Assembly (NCBI RefSeq): GCF_030719295.1 | Contig: NZ_CP120997.1 | Coordinates: 1,984,001 to 2,048,000 of the forward strand | Reading direction: 5' to 3' | DNA: 64,000 nucleotides | From: Streptomyces sp. Mut1 | Lineage (GTDB): Bacteria > Actinomycetota > Actinomycetes > Streptomycetales > Streptomycetaceae | Part shown: positions 53,604-62,040 of the stretch, in pieces | How the letters are laid out: the number at the start of each line of letters is the position of its first letter | Position numbering within the stretch: position 1 is the first letter of the stretch | Translations under genes and position numbers: made by a program | The notes under the pieces: generated by a model | What the model was told of the DNA's origin: nothing | Seen by the model: the letters and a program-made list of their open reading frames with translations, nothing else | Database searches by the model: none

Positions 53604-54796
53604 ACGAGTTCGACGGTCCGCCCCGCCCCGTCCTCCGCCGCCATATGGCGTGCGCCCTTCGCGGCGGCTTCCGCGTAGGCCGGCTCGCGCACGACGCGGC
53701 CGAGCGCGTCGGCGAGCCGTTCGGCGGTGAGGGTGCGGAAGGGAACCGGCTCGTCGGCGGCACCGACGGCGGCGAGGCGGCGGGCCCAGAACGGCTGGTC
53801 GGCCGTCACCGGGACCGTGACCGAGGGAATCCCCGCGCGCAGGGCGGCGGCCGACGTACCGGCCCCGGCGTGGTGGACCACCGCGGCCAGCCGCGGAAGG
53901 AGCAGGGCGTGCGGTACGTCCCCGATGGTGAGCACGTCGTCGCCGTCGGCGGCGAGCCCGGCGCTGCCGGACTGGAGGATGCCGCGCAGCCGGGCGCGGC
54001 GCAGGGCCCGCACGGCGATCCCGCTCAGCCGGTCCCCGTCGCCGGCCGCCATGCTCCCGAAGCCGATGAGGACGGGCGGGGGTCCGGCGCGCAGGAAGTC
54101 CTCCAGGTCCTCGGGGAGCCGTGCCGCCGCCGGGTGGTGGGGCCACCAGTTGCCCACCACGTGCAGGCCGGGACGCCAGTCGGCGGGCCGGGGCACCAGG
54201 GCGGTGCTGAAGCCGTGCGCGATGGGCCAGTTCGAGCGCTCCTGGCGGCCGCGCGTCTCGGAGGGCGAGGCCGGGGGCAGCCCGAGGCGCTCGCGCAGCC
54301 GGGCCACCGCGGGCGCGTAGAGGCGGTCGGTCATCCGCAGGGCGAAGCGGCCGGCCAGGCGGTTGGCGGGGCGGCCCAGGGAGCGGGAGCCGGTGACGAC
54401 GGGCGGGAAGTCGCCGGTCGGAACGGTGGGCTGGAGGTACACCCCGATGCTCGGGATGCCGGTGGCCTCGGCGAGGTGCAGGCCGAGCGGGGCGGTCGAG
54501 GTCGACAGCAGCAGCAGTTCCGTGCGGTCGTCCATCGCGTCGGCGAACCCCTGGCCGAGGTCGGTGATGAACGCGGCGGCGGTCCGCATGAGTTCCCGCT
54601 GCCCGGTGCCCGCGCCCCGTTTGCGCGGGTCGGCGGGGAGCGCGCGGAATTCCAGCCCGGCCTCGCGGACGAGGGGTGCGAAGGCGTCCGTGGTGGCGAG
54701 GGCGACGTCGTGGCCGGCCGCGCGCAGTGCGGAGCCCAGGCCCGTGTAGGGCGCGATGTCCCCGCGCGATCCGGCGGCGGTGATCAGTATCCTCAT
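53582..54796 (-). CDS. GT1-family glycosyltransferase (macrolide/sterol glycosyltransferase-like)
   Basis: 404 residues. GT-B fold: MRILITAAGSRGDIAPYTGLG is the acceptor-side start seen in MGT/OleD and sterol 3-beta-glucosyltransferases; the nucleotide-sugar site VHHAGAGTSAAALRAGIPSVTVPVTADQPFWA carries the conserved His and the D-Q pair of NDP-glucose users. It probably glucosylates a small lipophilic molecule, often for self-protection or drug inactivation. In operon with the upstream TipA-like regulator (35-bp gap), so its expression may be drug-inducible. RBS AGGGAGG. Confidence 0.9.
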   Translation of the reverse strand: MRILITAAGSRGDIAPYTGLGSALRAAGHDVALATTDAFAPLVREAGLEFRALPADPRKRGAGTGQRELMRTAAAFITDLGQGFADAMDDRTELLLLSTSTAPLGLHLAEATGIPSIGVYLQPTVPTGDFPPVVTGSRSLGRPANRLAGRFALRMTDRLYAPAVARLRERLGLPPASPSETRGRQERSNWPIAHGFSTALVPRPADWRPGLHVVGNWWPHHPAAARLPEDLEDFLRAGPPPVLIGFGSMAAGDGDRLSGIAVRALRRARLRGILQSGSAGLAADGDDVLTIGDVPHALLLPRLAAVVHHAGAGTSAAALRAGIPSVTVPVTADQPFWARRLAAVGAADEPVPFRTLTAERLADALGRVVREPAYAEAAAKGARHMAAEDGAGRTVELVQRLTGG

Positions 54797-54849
54797 CGGT
54801 CCTCCCTGGTCCTCATCGGTCCCCCTGGTCCTCATCGGTCCTCATCGGC
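54791..54849. repeat. Short tandem repeat (CCTCATCGGTCC units) between merR and GT genes
   Basis: Four repeats of CCTCATCGGT with a CCCTGG spacer run through the intergenic gap into the end of the MerR gene and the start of the glycosyltransferase gene. On the minus strand this supplies two copies of an AGGGAGGACC/AGGGGGACC ribosome site, one in the useful position. Confidence 0.7.
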
Positions 54850-55632
54850 ACCGGTACGGCCGTCGGCCCGGCGGGCCGCGTTGGCGTGGACGGCCTTGCA
54901 CAGGTAGGCGGCCAATCCGGGGCGCTGCTGGGACACCGGGACGACCAGGGCGAAGGCACGGGGGTCGGCGGCGAAGTCGTCCGCGATGCGCCGGTGCATG
55001 CCGGGCGGGCAGGAGGTGAACCAGCGCGAGACGTGCAGGCGGTGCTCCTCGGCGAGGTCCATGGCCCGTTCCCCGTCGCTCGCCTCCCCCTCGTCGAAGG
55101 CCGCCAGCAACTCCGCGCGCCAGACGGTGGCCTCGCCCATGAGCTGCCGCCAGTCCTCCTTGGTGTGGGCGGCCGCGCGGGCCATCGCCTCGCGCTGTCC
55201 GGGCGAGTGCGCCCACTTCAGCGCCGCCTCGGTGGCGTAGCTCAGGTCGAAGGTGATCTCACCGAACACCTCGAAGCGTTCCCTCGGGGACAGGGCGACC
55301 CCGGTCCGCTGCACCTCGATCGCGCGTTGCGCCACCTCGGACAGCCGTTGCAGCCTGGCGATCTCCGCCCCCAACTGCTCCTGCCGGGCCCGCAGATACT
55401 CCAGGGCGTTCGCCTGCGGGTCCTTGAAGATCTCGCCGATCTCGTCGAGCGGGAAGCCGAGTTCCCGGTAGAAGAGGATCTGCTGGAGCCGGACCAGATC
55501 GGCGTCACTGTAGAGCCGGTAACCGGCCTGGCTGCGCCCGCTGGGGGAGAGCAGCCCCGCCTTGTCGTAGTGATGCAACGTACGCACCGTCACCCCGGCG
55601 AAGGCCGAGACCTGCCCCACGGAATAACTCAT
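54832..55632 (-). CDS. MerR-family regulator with TipAS-type ligand domain
   Basis: 266 residues. MerR HTH (1-70: YSVGQVSAFAGVTVRTLHHYDKAGLLSPS), coiled-coil dimer helix (75-115) and TipAS-like domain (120-250) with RWFTSCPPGMHRRIADDF. Cys208 is at the position of the thiopeptide-capturing Cys region of TipA (WF-x-x-C-x-x-x-MH). It may sense thiostrepton-like or other cationic drugs and activate its own operon with the glycosyltransferase. The long form with HTH (TipAL type). Confidence 0.9.
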   Translation of the reverse strand: MSYSVGQVSAFAGVTVRTLHHYDKAGLLSPSGRSQAGYRLYSDADLVRLQQILFYRELGFPLDEIGEIFKDPQANALEYLRARQEQLGAEIARLQRLSEVAQRAIEVQRTGVALSPRERFEVFGEITFDLSYATEAALKWAHSPGQREAMARAAAHTKEDWRQLMGEATVWRAELLAAFDEGEASDGERAMDLAEEHRLHVSRWFTSCPPGMHRRIADDFAADPRAFALVVPVSQQRPGLAAYLCKAVHANAARRADGRTGADEDR

Positions 55633-55656
55633 CCACCTGCCCTTTCGTCGCCACCC

Positions 55657-55687
55657 AGCATTGGGCCTGACGTAAGGGGAGGGTCAA
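55657..55687 (-). promoter_or_regulatory. MerR-type promoter with 19-bp spacer
   Basis: On the minus strand TTGACC (-35) and AATGCT (-10) are separated by 19 bases, the stretched spacing of MerR-regulated promoters. The spacer contains the inverted repeat CCTTACGTCAGG (55666-55677). It lies 25 bases before the MerR start, so autoregulation is likely. Confidence 0.65.
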
Positions 55688-55919
55688 TCCACGGCAACCG
55701 GGCGGAGGGCGGGCCGGTCCCTCCGCATCGTCGCGTCCACGCCAACTTGATCACCTGCCCGTCCGGGCCCACCCTCGTGAGCAGGCGTTTTCCCAGGCGC
55801 CGCTTCAGCCTCGCCCTCGCAATCCAGCCGCTTTTCGTACCACGCGTTACTCCGGACGCTTTATGGATCAACATCACCGAGTCTCTGCTCACTCACTGCT
55901 GCCTCACAGGTGATTCACC

Positions 55920-58900
55920 ATGCGCACACAAGCGCGAAGACTCGTCACGACCCTCCTGGCCTTCGTTCTCCTTGCGATATCGGCCGCCACCGCCCCGTCC
56001 TGGGCGGCTCCACGGGACCGGCCGGGCGGTGCCGGGGAGGGGGTGGTCCAGGTCAAGGCCCGTACGGCCGAGGACCTGCCCGATCCGCCCAGGGCGATGA
56101 CGCTGGCCGAGCGGCGCAAGCAGGTCGCGAAGGACCGGCACGAAGTATCGCCCATGCGGGGCTACATGGACGCGCCGGAGCGGACCGCGAAGGGCGCGCC
56201 GCCCGGCCGGCCGGACTCGGAGCACGTCGAGCGGGGCCCCGCCGCCGGGAAGGGCGCGGCCTCGAAGCGCCTCGCCGCCGCGCCCGGGAACCCGGTCTCG
56301 GTGTCCGCGTGGGCGACCGCGTACCCCGGCATGCTGTCGATCGGCGGGCAGGTGAAGCTGCCGCTGCGGGGGTCCACGTACACCGGGATGTGGCTGTACG
56401 TCCTGGACGAGGCGGGCTACCCCGTCGTCCAGCAGGAGATCAACAGGTCGACCGACGACCCCAGCGGGGACACCCCGGACACCGGAGCCTGGTGCTACGA
56501 CTGGTGGTCGAGCAACTCCTACCCCACCGACCAGTGCTTCTGGTGGGCCGGCAGTGAACTGGACGGAATCCTGGAGGACGGCAAGAAGTACTACGCCTGG
56601 GTCTTCCTGAGCAACGCCGACGGCTCCAGCCCCGGCGGCACCACCTCGCTGCTGGTGGAGGCCTTCTACACACCCGGCATCCCCGGCGCCGCGGCAGGCA
56701 TCTGCACGTGCTACGCCCAGGCCCACCGCGCCGACCCGGTCAACACGGCGACCGGCATGTTCTACGAGCAGCTCACCGACGCCTCGCTGACGGGGCCGGG
56801 GGTGCCGCTGGCCCTGGAGCGCACCTACCGCTCCGACTCGGCCTCCACCGGTCTGCTGGGGCGCGGCTGGGCGACGCCGTTCGACGCGCGGCTGACCCTC
56901 GCGACGGGGAAGGCGACCTACCGGACGGGCGACGGGGCGTCGTTCGTGTTCACGCAGGCGGCCAACGGCACGTACACGGCCCCGGCGGGCACGACGGCCG
57001 AGCTGGTCAAGGGGACGAGTACGTACACGGTCACCACCCCCGACCACACGGTGCGGACGTTCGACAGCGCCGGTCTGCTGACCTCCGTGACCGGCGCGGC
57101 GGGCAAGGGCCTGAGCCTGACGTACGCGTCGGGCGGGCTCGCCTCCGTCAAGGACGCCGCCGGCCGCACCACCTCCTTCACCCCCGGCACCGACGGGCTG
57201 CTGTCCGAAGTGGCCCTGCCGGACGGCACATCGGTCTCGTACGGATACACCGGCGGCCTGCTGACCTCGGTCACCGACCCGGCCGGCCGGACGTCCTCGT
57301 ACACGTACGACACGGACAAGCGGCTGTCGTCGTACACCGACCCGGCGGGCGGCGAGGTCAGCAACGTCTACGACAGCGCGGGCCGCATCACGTCGCAGAC
57401 CGACCAGAACGGTGAGACCACCACGTTCACCTGGGACGGCAGGAGCGAGTCCCACACCACCGCGCCCGACGGCGGTGTGTGGACCGACGTCTACGCCAGT
57501 AACGTCCTGATGGAGACGATCGACCCGTACGGCAACAGCATCGCCTACGACTACGACCGTTACCTGCGTCCCGCCGCCATCACCGACCAGCGCGGCAACA
57601 CCACGGAGATGACGTACGACTCCGCGGGACGGATGCTCACCCGCAGCGCGCCGGCCGCCCTCGGCTACGAGGAGAGCTGGGGCTACGACAGCGCGGGCAA
57701 CCTCACCAGCCACACCGACGGCCGCGGCAACAAGACCACCTACGCGTACACCGCGAACCGGCTGATGTCGGCGACGGACCCGACGGGTGGCGAGACCGCC
57801 TACACGTACACCGCGCTCGGCTCGCTGGAGACCGTGACGAGCCCGCGCGGCAAGGTCACCACCTACGGCTACGACACCGCGGGCAACCGGACGTCGGTCA
57901 CCACGCCGCTGGGCGAGAGGACGACGTTCACCTACGACCCGGCGGGCCGCGTCCTGACCAGGACGGACCCGCGCGGGAACGTCACGGGCGCCGACCCGGC
58001 CGCGTACACCACGACGTACGCCTACGACGGCCGCGGTCTGCTCAGCTCGGCCACGGACGCCCTGGGCCGTACGACGACCTACGAGTACAACGGCGCCGAG
58101 CAGTTGGCGTCGGTGCTCAACCCCGCGGGTGACACCGCCACACTCGGCTACGACGACGCGGGGAACCTGACCCGGACCACCGACCAGGCGGGCGAGTCCC
58201 TCACGCGCGCCTACGACACGGGCGGACGGCTCGCCTCCAGGACCGACGCGGCCGGCGGCCGGACCACCTTCACGTACGACAAGGCGGGCCGGCTGCTCAG
58301 CAGCGTCTCGCCGCGCGGGAACGTCTCCGGCGCCGACCCGGCCGCCTACACCACGTCCTACGCGTACGACACGGCCGGCAACCTCACCGAGACCACCGGT
58401 CCCACCGGCGCGACGACGAAGACGACGTACGACGCGGTCAACCGGCCGCTCGTGGTCACCGACCCGCTGGGCCGCACCACCGGCTACACCTACGACGCCA
58501 ACAACAACGTCACCAGGACCACCGACGCCGCGGGCGGGACGACCACCGCCGTCTACGACAAGAACAACCGCCTCAGCAGCAGCACCGACGAGCTGGACAG
58601 GACCACGGCCTACGGCTACGACGCCGACGGCAATCTGCTCAGCCGCACCTCCCCGCTCGGCCACAGGGCGAGCTGGACCTACGACGGCGACGGCCGCCGG
58701 GCCACCGCGGTCGATCCGCGCGGCAACGCCACCGGGGCCGACCCCGCCCAGTACACGACGACGTACGGCTACGACCCGGCGGGCCACCCGACCGAGGTCA
58801 CCGACCCGCTCGGCGGGACGACCACCACCGCCTACGACGCCACCGGCAAGGTCGTCGAGCGCGAGGACGCCGACGGACGCACCACCTCCTACGGCTACGA

Positions 58901-61268
58901 CGACCTGGACCGGCTGACCGAGGTCACCGCCCCCGGCGGCGCGGTCACCACCTACGGCTACGACCGGCTCGGCAACCTCACCGAGCGCACCGACGCCAAC
59001 GACCACGTCACGGCGTACGGCTACGACGCGGTGCACCGCCTCACCTCGGTCACCGACCCGCTGGACCGGGAGACGGCCTACGCCTACGACGCGGAGGGCC
59101 ATGTCACCGGGAAGACCACCCCTCGCGGCACCACCGGGTACACCTACGACCCGCGCGGGCTGCTCACCGCGATCGACTACTCGGACACCACCCCCGACGC
59201 GTCCTTCGGCTACGACGACGCCGGGCAGCTGACCGCCCGCGCGAACTCCGAGGTCCTGGAGGACTTCGTCTACGACGAGGTCGGCAACCTGTCCGGCACG
59301 CGCGGTTTCGCCTACACCTATGACGCCGCCGGGCAGATGCTCACCCGCGAGTACGCCGACGGCAGCACGTTCGCGTACACCTACGACGACGACGGCCGCA
59401 CCGCGACGATGGACGCCGACGGCGCGACCACCACGTACACCTGGGACCCGGCGGGCAACCTGACCGCCTCGGCCCTGCCCGACTCCAGCACCGAGAACCG
59501 CGCTTACGACCGGGCGGGCCGGGTCACCGCGGTGACCGCCACCCGGGCGGGCACCACGGTCACCGGGACGGCGCTGACCCTGTCCGCCGCGGGCCTGCCC
59601 TCCCGGGTCGACGTCACCCGCGAAGGCGTCGGCACCGGCGGCTACGACCTCACCTACGACGCGGCCGGCCGGCTCACCTCCGGCTGCGCGCCGCAGCCCG
59701 AGGTCACCGGCTGCGCCGCGGGCCGCACCACGTCCTACACCTACGACGACGTCGGCAACCGGCTGACCTCCACCCTGGGCACCGCCTCGACCGGCTACGC
59801 CTACGACGCGGCCGACCAGCTCACCTCGACCACCACCGGCACGACGACCACCGCCTACGACCACGACGCCGAGGGCAACCGGACCAAGGCCGGCGCCGAC
59901 ACCTACAGCTACGACCTGGCCGGACAGATCTCCGCCGCCACCGTCGGGGGCGCCGCCCACACCTACGGCCACGACGCGAGCGGCAACCAGGTCACCACCA
60001 CCAAGGACGGCGCGGTCACCAGCCGCACCCAGTGGGACCCCAACGCTCCCCTGCCCGTCCTGGCCACCGAGTACGACAGCGACTGGGCCGTCGAGCAGTC
60101 CTACCGCTACGACCCCCTCGGCCAGCCCACCGCCACCGAGACGGGCACCGAGGAGGTCTTCTACTACCACCACGACACCCAGGGCTCCCCGGTCGACGTC
60201 ACCGGCAGCACCGGAACCCTCCACCAGCGCTGGGCCTACGACTCGTTCGGCACCCGCACCCTGGACACCACTGCCGCCGGCGCGCCGGCGAGCACCCCGT
60301 CCTACACCGGCGCCCGTTACGAGACCAGCACCGGCAACCTCGACCTGCACGCCCGTCAGTACGACACCACCACCGGCCGCTTCACCCGGTCCGACCCGGC
60401 CGCCCGGGACCTGTCGACGCCGTACGTCTCCGCGTACGCCTACGCCGACAACGCGCCCAGCGCGCTCACCGACCCCAGCGGTCTGAGCCCGGACGACCCG
60501 GACAACGACCGGGTCGACAGCTTCGGCGAAGCGCTCGGCATCTTCGGTGACGCCTTCGTGGACGTCGCCAAGTCGCCGTTCGTGTTCCTCGGGGATCTGC
60601 ACGACGCGTTCACGGGCAAGAACGGCGGCGCGGGCGCGTTCATCGACAAGTACCTCCCGGTGCGCCCCGCCTACCGGCTCTACCGCGCCGAGTACATGCT
60701 CCGCCAGCAGGGCTGCGACGCGCTCGCCGACCTGTACGCGGAGACCGCCGACGAACTCGCCCAGCAGCTGGTCGTCACCGGGCTCAGCGGGCTGACCGGG
60801 TGGCGGCGGACCGCGGTGGCCACGGAGCGGGAGCTGCAGTCCGGCGGTTCGTCCTTCCGGCGGCCGCGCAGCGAGATGGACTTCGAGCTGGAATGGGCCG
60901 ACCACGCCTATGACGCGATCCGCGCGGACGCCCAGCTCGGCCGGGTGGCGCAGACCGCGGCGTCGCACGGATATTCCGCCGCCGACATCAATCAGATCTA
61001 CAACCACCTGTTCACCGAATCGCATCAGCTCGACGCGGGAATGCTGCGATTCGACGCCAATCCGCGTATCGCCAGGGCCTGGGAACGCCTCCAGAACGGA
61101 AATCCGCATCCCAGCGATTTCGATCTGCTCGCGCATGAACTCTACGAGTCGAGCTGGATGCGTCAGCACGGCGACCAGAACTATCGCCGCGCCCATCAGG
61201 CCACCCTGGACGCCGGGCACACCTGGGACGAGCACGCTCCCGCGGCGGACGGAGTAGGGTACCGGTGA
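55920..61268 (+). CDS. Secreted RHS/YD-repeat protein with C-terminal effector region
   Basis: 1,782 residues. Signal peptide (1-29), a Trp-rich domain (about 125-260), DUF6531-like start (DPVNTATGMFYEQLTDASLTGPG), then roughly thirty YD repeats (GYD.AGN, TYDA.GR forms) to about 1500, and an RHS core end with YADNAPSALTDPSGL (DPSGL at 1518-1522). The last 260 residues are a distinct module: FELEWADHAYDAIRADAQLGRV, HELYESSWMRQHGDQNYRRAH. RHS shells encapsulate and release the C-terminal toxin; a toxin role is inferred, and I do not recognise the catalytic family. Codon use in the last module is less GC-rich. ATG with AGGTGA upstream. Confidence 0.88.
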   Translation: MRTQARRLVTTLLAFVLLAISAATAPSWAAPRDRPGGAGEGVVQVKARTAEDLPDPPRAMTLAERRKQVAKDRHEVSPMRGYMDAPERTAKGAPPGRPDSEHVERGPAAGKGAASKRLAAAPGNPVSVSAWATAYPGMLSIGGQVKLPLRGSTYTGMWLYVLDEAGYPVVQQEINRSTDDPSGDTPDTGAWCYDWWSSNSYPTDQCFWWAGSELDGILEDGKKYYAWVFLSNADGSSPGGTTSLLVEAFYTPGIPGAAAGICTCYAQAHRADPVNTATGMFYEQLTDASLTGPGVPLALERTYRSDSASTGLLGRGWATPFDARLTLATGKATYRTGDGASFVFTQAANGTYTAPAGTTAELVKGTSTYTVTTPDHTVRTFDSAGLLTSVTGAAGKGLSLTYASGGLASVKDAAGRTTSFTPGTDGLLSEVALPDGTSVSYGYTGGLLTSVTDPAGRTSSYTYDTDKRLSSYTDPAGGEVSNVYDSAGRITSQTDQNGETTTFTWDGRSESHTTAPDGGVWTDVYASNVLMETIDPYGNSIAYDYDRYLRPAAITDQRGNTTEMTYDSAGRMLTRSAPAALGYEESWGYDSAGNLTSHTDGRGNKTTYAYTANRLMSATDPTGGETAYTYTALGSLETVTSPRGKVTTYGYDTAGNRTSVTTPLGERTTFTYDPAGRVLTRTDPRGNVTGADPAAYTTTYAYDGRGLLSSATDALGRTTTYEYNGAEQLASVLNPAGDTATLGYDDAGNLTRTTDQAGESLTRAYDTGGRLASRTDAAGGRTTFTYDKAGRLLSSVSPRGNVSGADPAAYTTSYAYDTAGNLTETTGPTGATTKTTYDAVNRPLVVTDPLGRTTGYTYDANNNVTRTTDAAGGTTTAVYDKNNRLSSSTDELDRTTAYGYDADGNLLSRTSPLGHRASWTYDGDGRRATAVDPRGNATGADPAQYTTTYGYDPAGHPTEVTDPLGGTTTTAYDATGKVVEREDADGRTTSYGYDDLDRLTEVTAPGGAVTTYGYDRLGNLTERTDANDHVTAYGYDAVHRLTSVTDPLDRETAYAYDAEGHVTGKTTPRGTTGYTYDPRGLLTAIDYSDTTPDASFGYDDAGQLTARANSEVLEDFVYDEVGNLSGTRGFAYTYDAAGQMLTREYADGSTFAYTYDDDGRTATMDADGATTTYTWDPAGNLTASALPDSSTENRAYDRAGRVTAVTATRAGTTVTGTALTLSAAGLPSRVDVTREGVGTGGYDLTYDAAGRLTSGCAPQPEVTGCAAGRTTSYTYDDVGNRLTSTLGTASTGYAYDAADQLTSTTTGTTTTAYDHDAEGNRTKAGADTYSYDLAGQISAATVGGAAHTYGHDASGNQVTTTKDGAVTSRTQWDPNAPLPVLATEYDSDWAVEQSYRYDPLGQPTATETGTEEVFYYHHDTQGSPVDVTGSTGTLHQRWAYDSFGTRTLDTTAAGAPASTPSYTGARYETSTGNLDLHARQYDTTTGRFTRSDPAARDLSTPYVSAYAYADNAPSALTDPSGLSPDDPDNDRVDSFGEALGIFGDAFVDVAKSPFVFLGDLHDAFTGKNGGAGAFIDKYLPVRPAYRLYRAEYMLRQQGCDALADLYAETADELAQQLVVTGLSGLTGWRRTAVATERELQSGGSSFRRPRSEMDFELEWADHAYDAIRADAQLGRVAQTAASHGYSAADINQIYNHLFTESHQLDAGMLRFDANPRIARAWERLQNGNPHPSDFDLLAHELYESSWMRQHGDQNYRRAHQATLDAGHTWDEHAPAADGVGYR

Positions 61269-61305
61269 TCAAAATCCTGGCACGAGCGAATGGGTGGAAA
61301 TCCCC

Positions 61306-61611
61306 GTGACAGCATCACTGACGTGTAGGAGGACCGCTTCTCTCGAAGCGGGTTCCGTCTACGCCTGGGAAACCGCGGAAGGCGCCACCGGGAACATCCT
61401 GATCGACCCGGAGGGCTCGGTCGCCCGCCCCTGCACCCCGCAGGGAACGGCCATCGGCGACATGCTCCTGGACAAAGGAAACGGAAATGTCGAAAATCCC
61501 GACCCGGACCCGAAGCTCCGCCGCGCTTTCCTGACCGTGGTGTCGGCGATCTTCCAGGAATGGGAGCGGCAGGGACAACCGCCTGAAAAGGTCACGCGTA
61601 CCTACTGGTAG
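61306..61611 (+). CDS. Candidate immunity protein for the RHS effector
   Basis: 101 residues from a GTG with GGTGGA eight bases upstream; another GTG four codons earlier is possible. It is small, acidic and soluble, has no signal peptide and shows no known motif (GSVYAWETAEGATGNILIDPEG; LLDKGNGNVENPDPDPKLRRAFLTVVSAIFQEW). It follows the RHS gene by 37 bases on the same strand and ends before a strong terminator, the usual layout for an immunity gene. The lower GC of the pair supports joint acquisition. Function inferred only from position. Confidence 0.6.
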   Translation: MTASLTCRRTASLEAGSVYAWETAEGATGNILIDPEGSVARPCTPQGTAIGDMLLDKGNGNVENPDPDPKLRRAFLTVVSAIFQEWERQGQPPEKVTRTYW

Positions 61612-61636
61612 GCGCCACGCACCACTTGAGAAGGCC

Positions 61637-61672
61637 GGAAGGGGCCTCCGGCTCGGGCCGGAGGCCCCTTCC
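61637..61672 (+). terminator. Perfect 16-bp terminator hairpin after the RHS-immunity pair
   Basis: Arms 61637-61652 and 61657-61672 with a TCGG tetraloop, 25 bases after the stop. No long T-run follows, but the stem is very stable. Confidence 0.8.
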
Positions 61673-61930
61673 CGGCAGAAGCCGCGGGTAGCGACGGACG
61701 GACCGCGCCGCACGGCCGTCCCGCTCGGGCCCGGCGTATGGGGAGGGCCGGTCCGCGCCCGAGCGGGGCGGGGAGCCCGGCGGCCCGATCGTCCACATAC
61801 CGAGACCGGGTGGTTCATCGCTGAACCACCTGTACGCCATCTTTAAATGATCCTTAAGCCGCTGGTCACCGGCACCGCACTTTTTCCCGGCCGCGCCACG
61901 CGCACACCCGAAGGGGCCACAGAGCCCCGA
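61673..61930. other. Intergenic region upstream of chitinase, with an inverted repeat
   Basis: No credible gene. GGTGGTTCA-TCGC-TGAACCACC (61809-61830) is a perfect 9-bp inverted repeat, beside an AT-rich strip (61838-61858) that looks like a promoter region. It may be a regulatory site of the chitinase or of an unseen small RNA. Confidence 0.4.
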
Positions 61931-61946
61931 ATTGGTCTAGTCCTGA
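61931..61946 (+). promoter_or_regulatory. DasR-type site upstream of chitinase
   Basis: ATTGGTCTAGTCCTGA is close to the DasR responsive element (ACTGGTCTAGACCACT) and to the 12-bp direct repeats found at Streptomyces chitinase promoters. It lies about 95 bases before the GTG start. N-acetylglucosamine-responsive control by DasR is therefore probable. Confidence 0.65.
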
Positions 61947-62040
61947 TCTCGTCGAGATCGTTGACGTGCTGGTCACAGGCCGGTTATCACTGCTCCAGCC
62001 CATCAACAGCACCACCGCTCCCCCTCGCTGGAGGCCGCAC

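Noticed and set aside
55893..61235. A 1,780-codon open frame on the minus strand opposite the RHS gene
   Set aside because: A low-complexity Val/Gly/Arg translation typical of the antisense of GC-rich coding DNA. The plus strand has signal peptide, YD repeats and the RHS core end.
61592..61840. An 82-codon minus-strand frame upstream of chitinase
   Set aside because: No ribosome site. It spans the terminator hairpin and has atypical composition.
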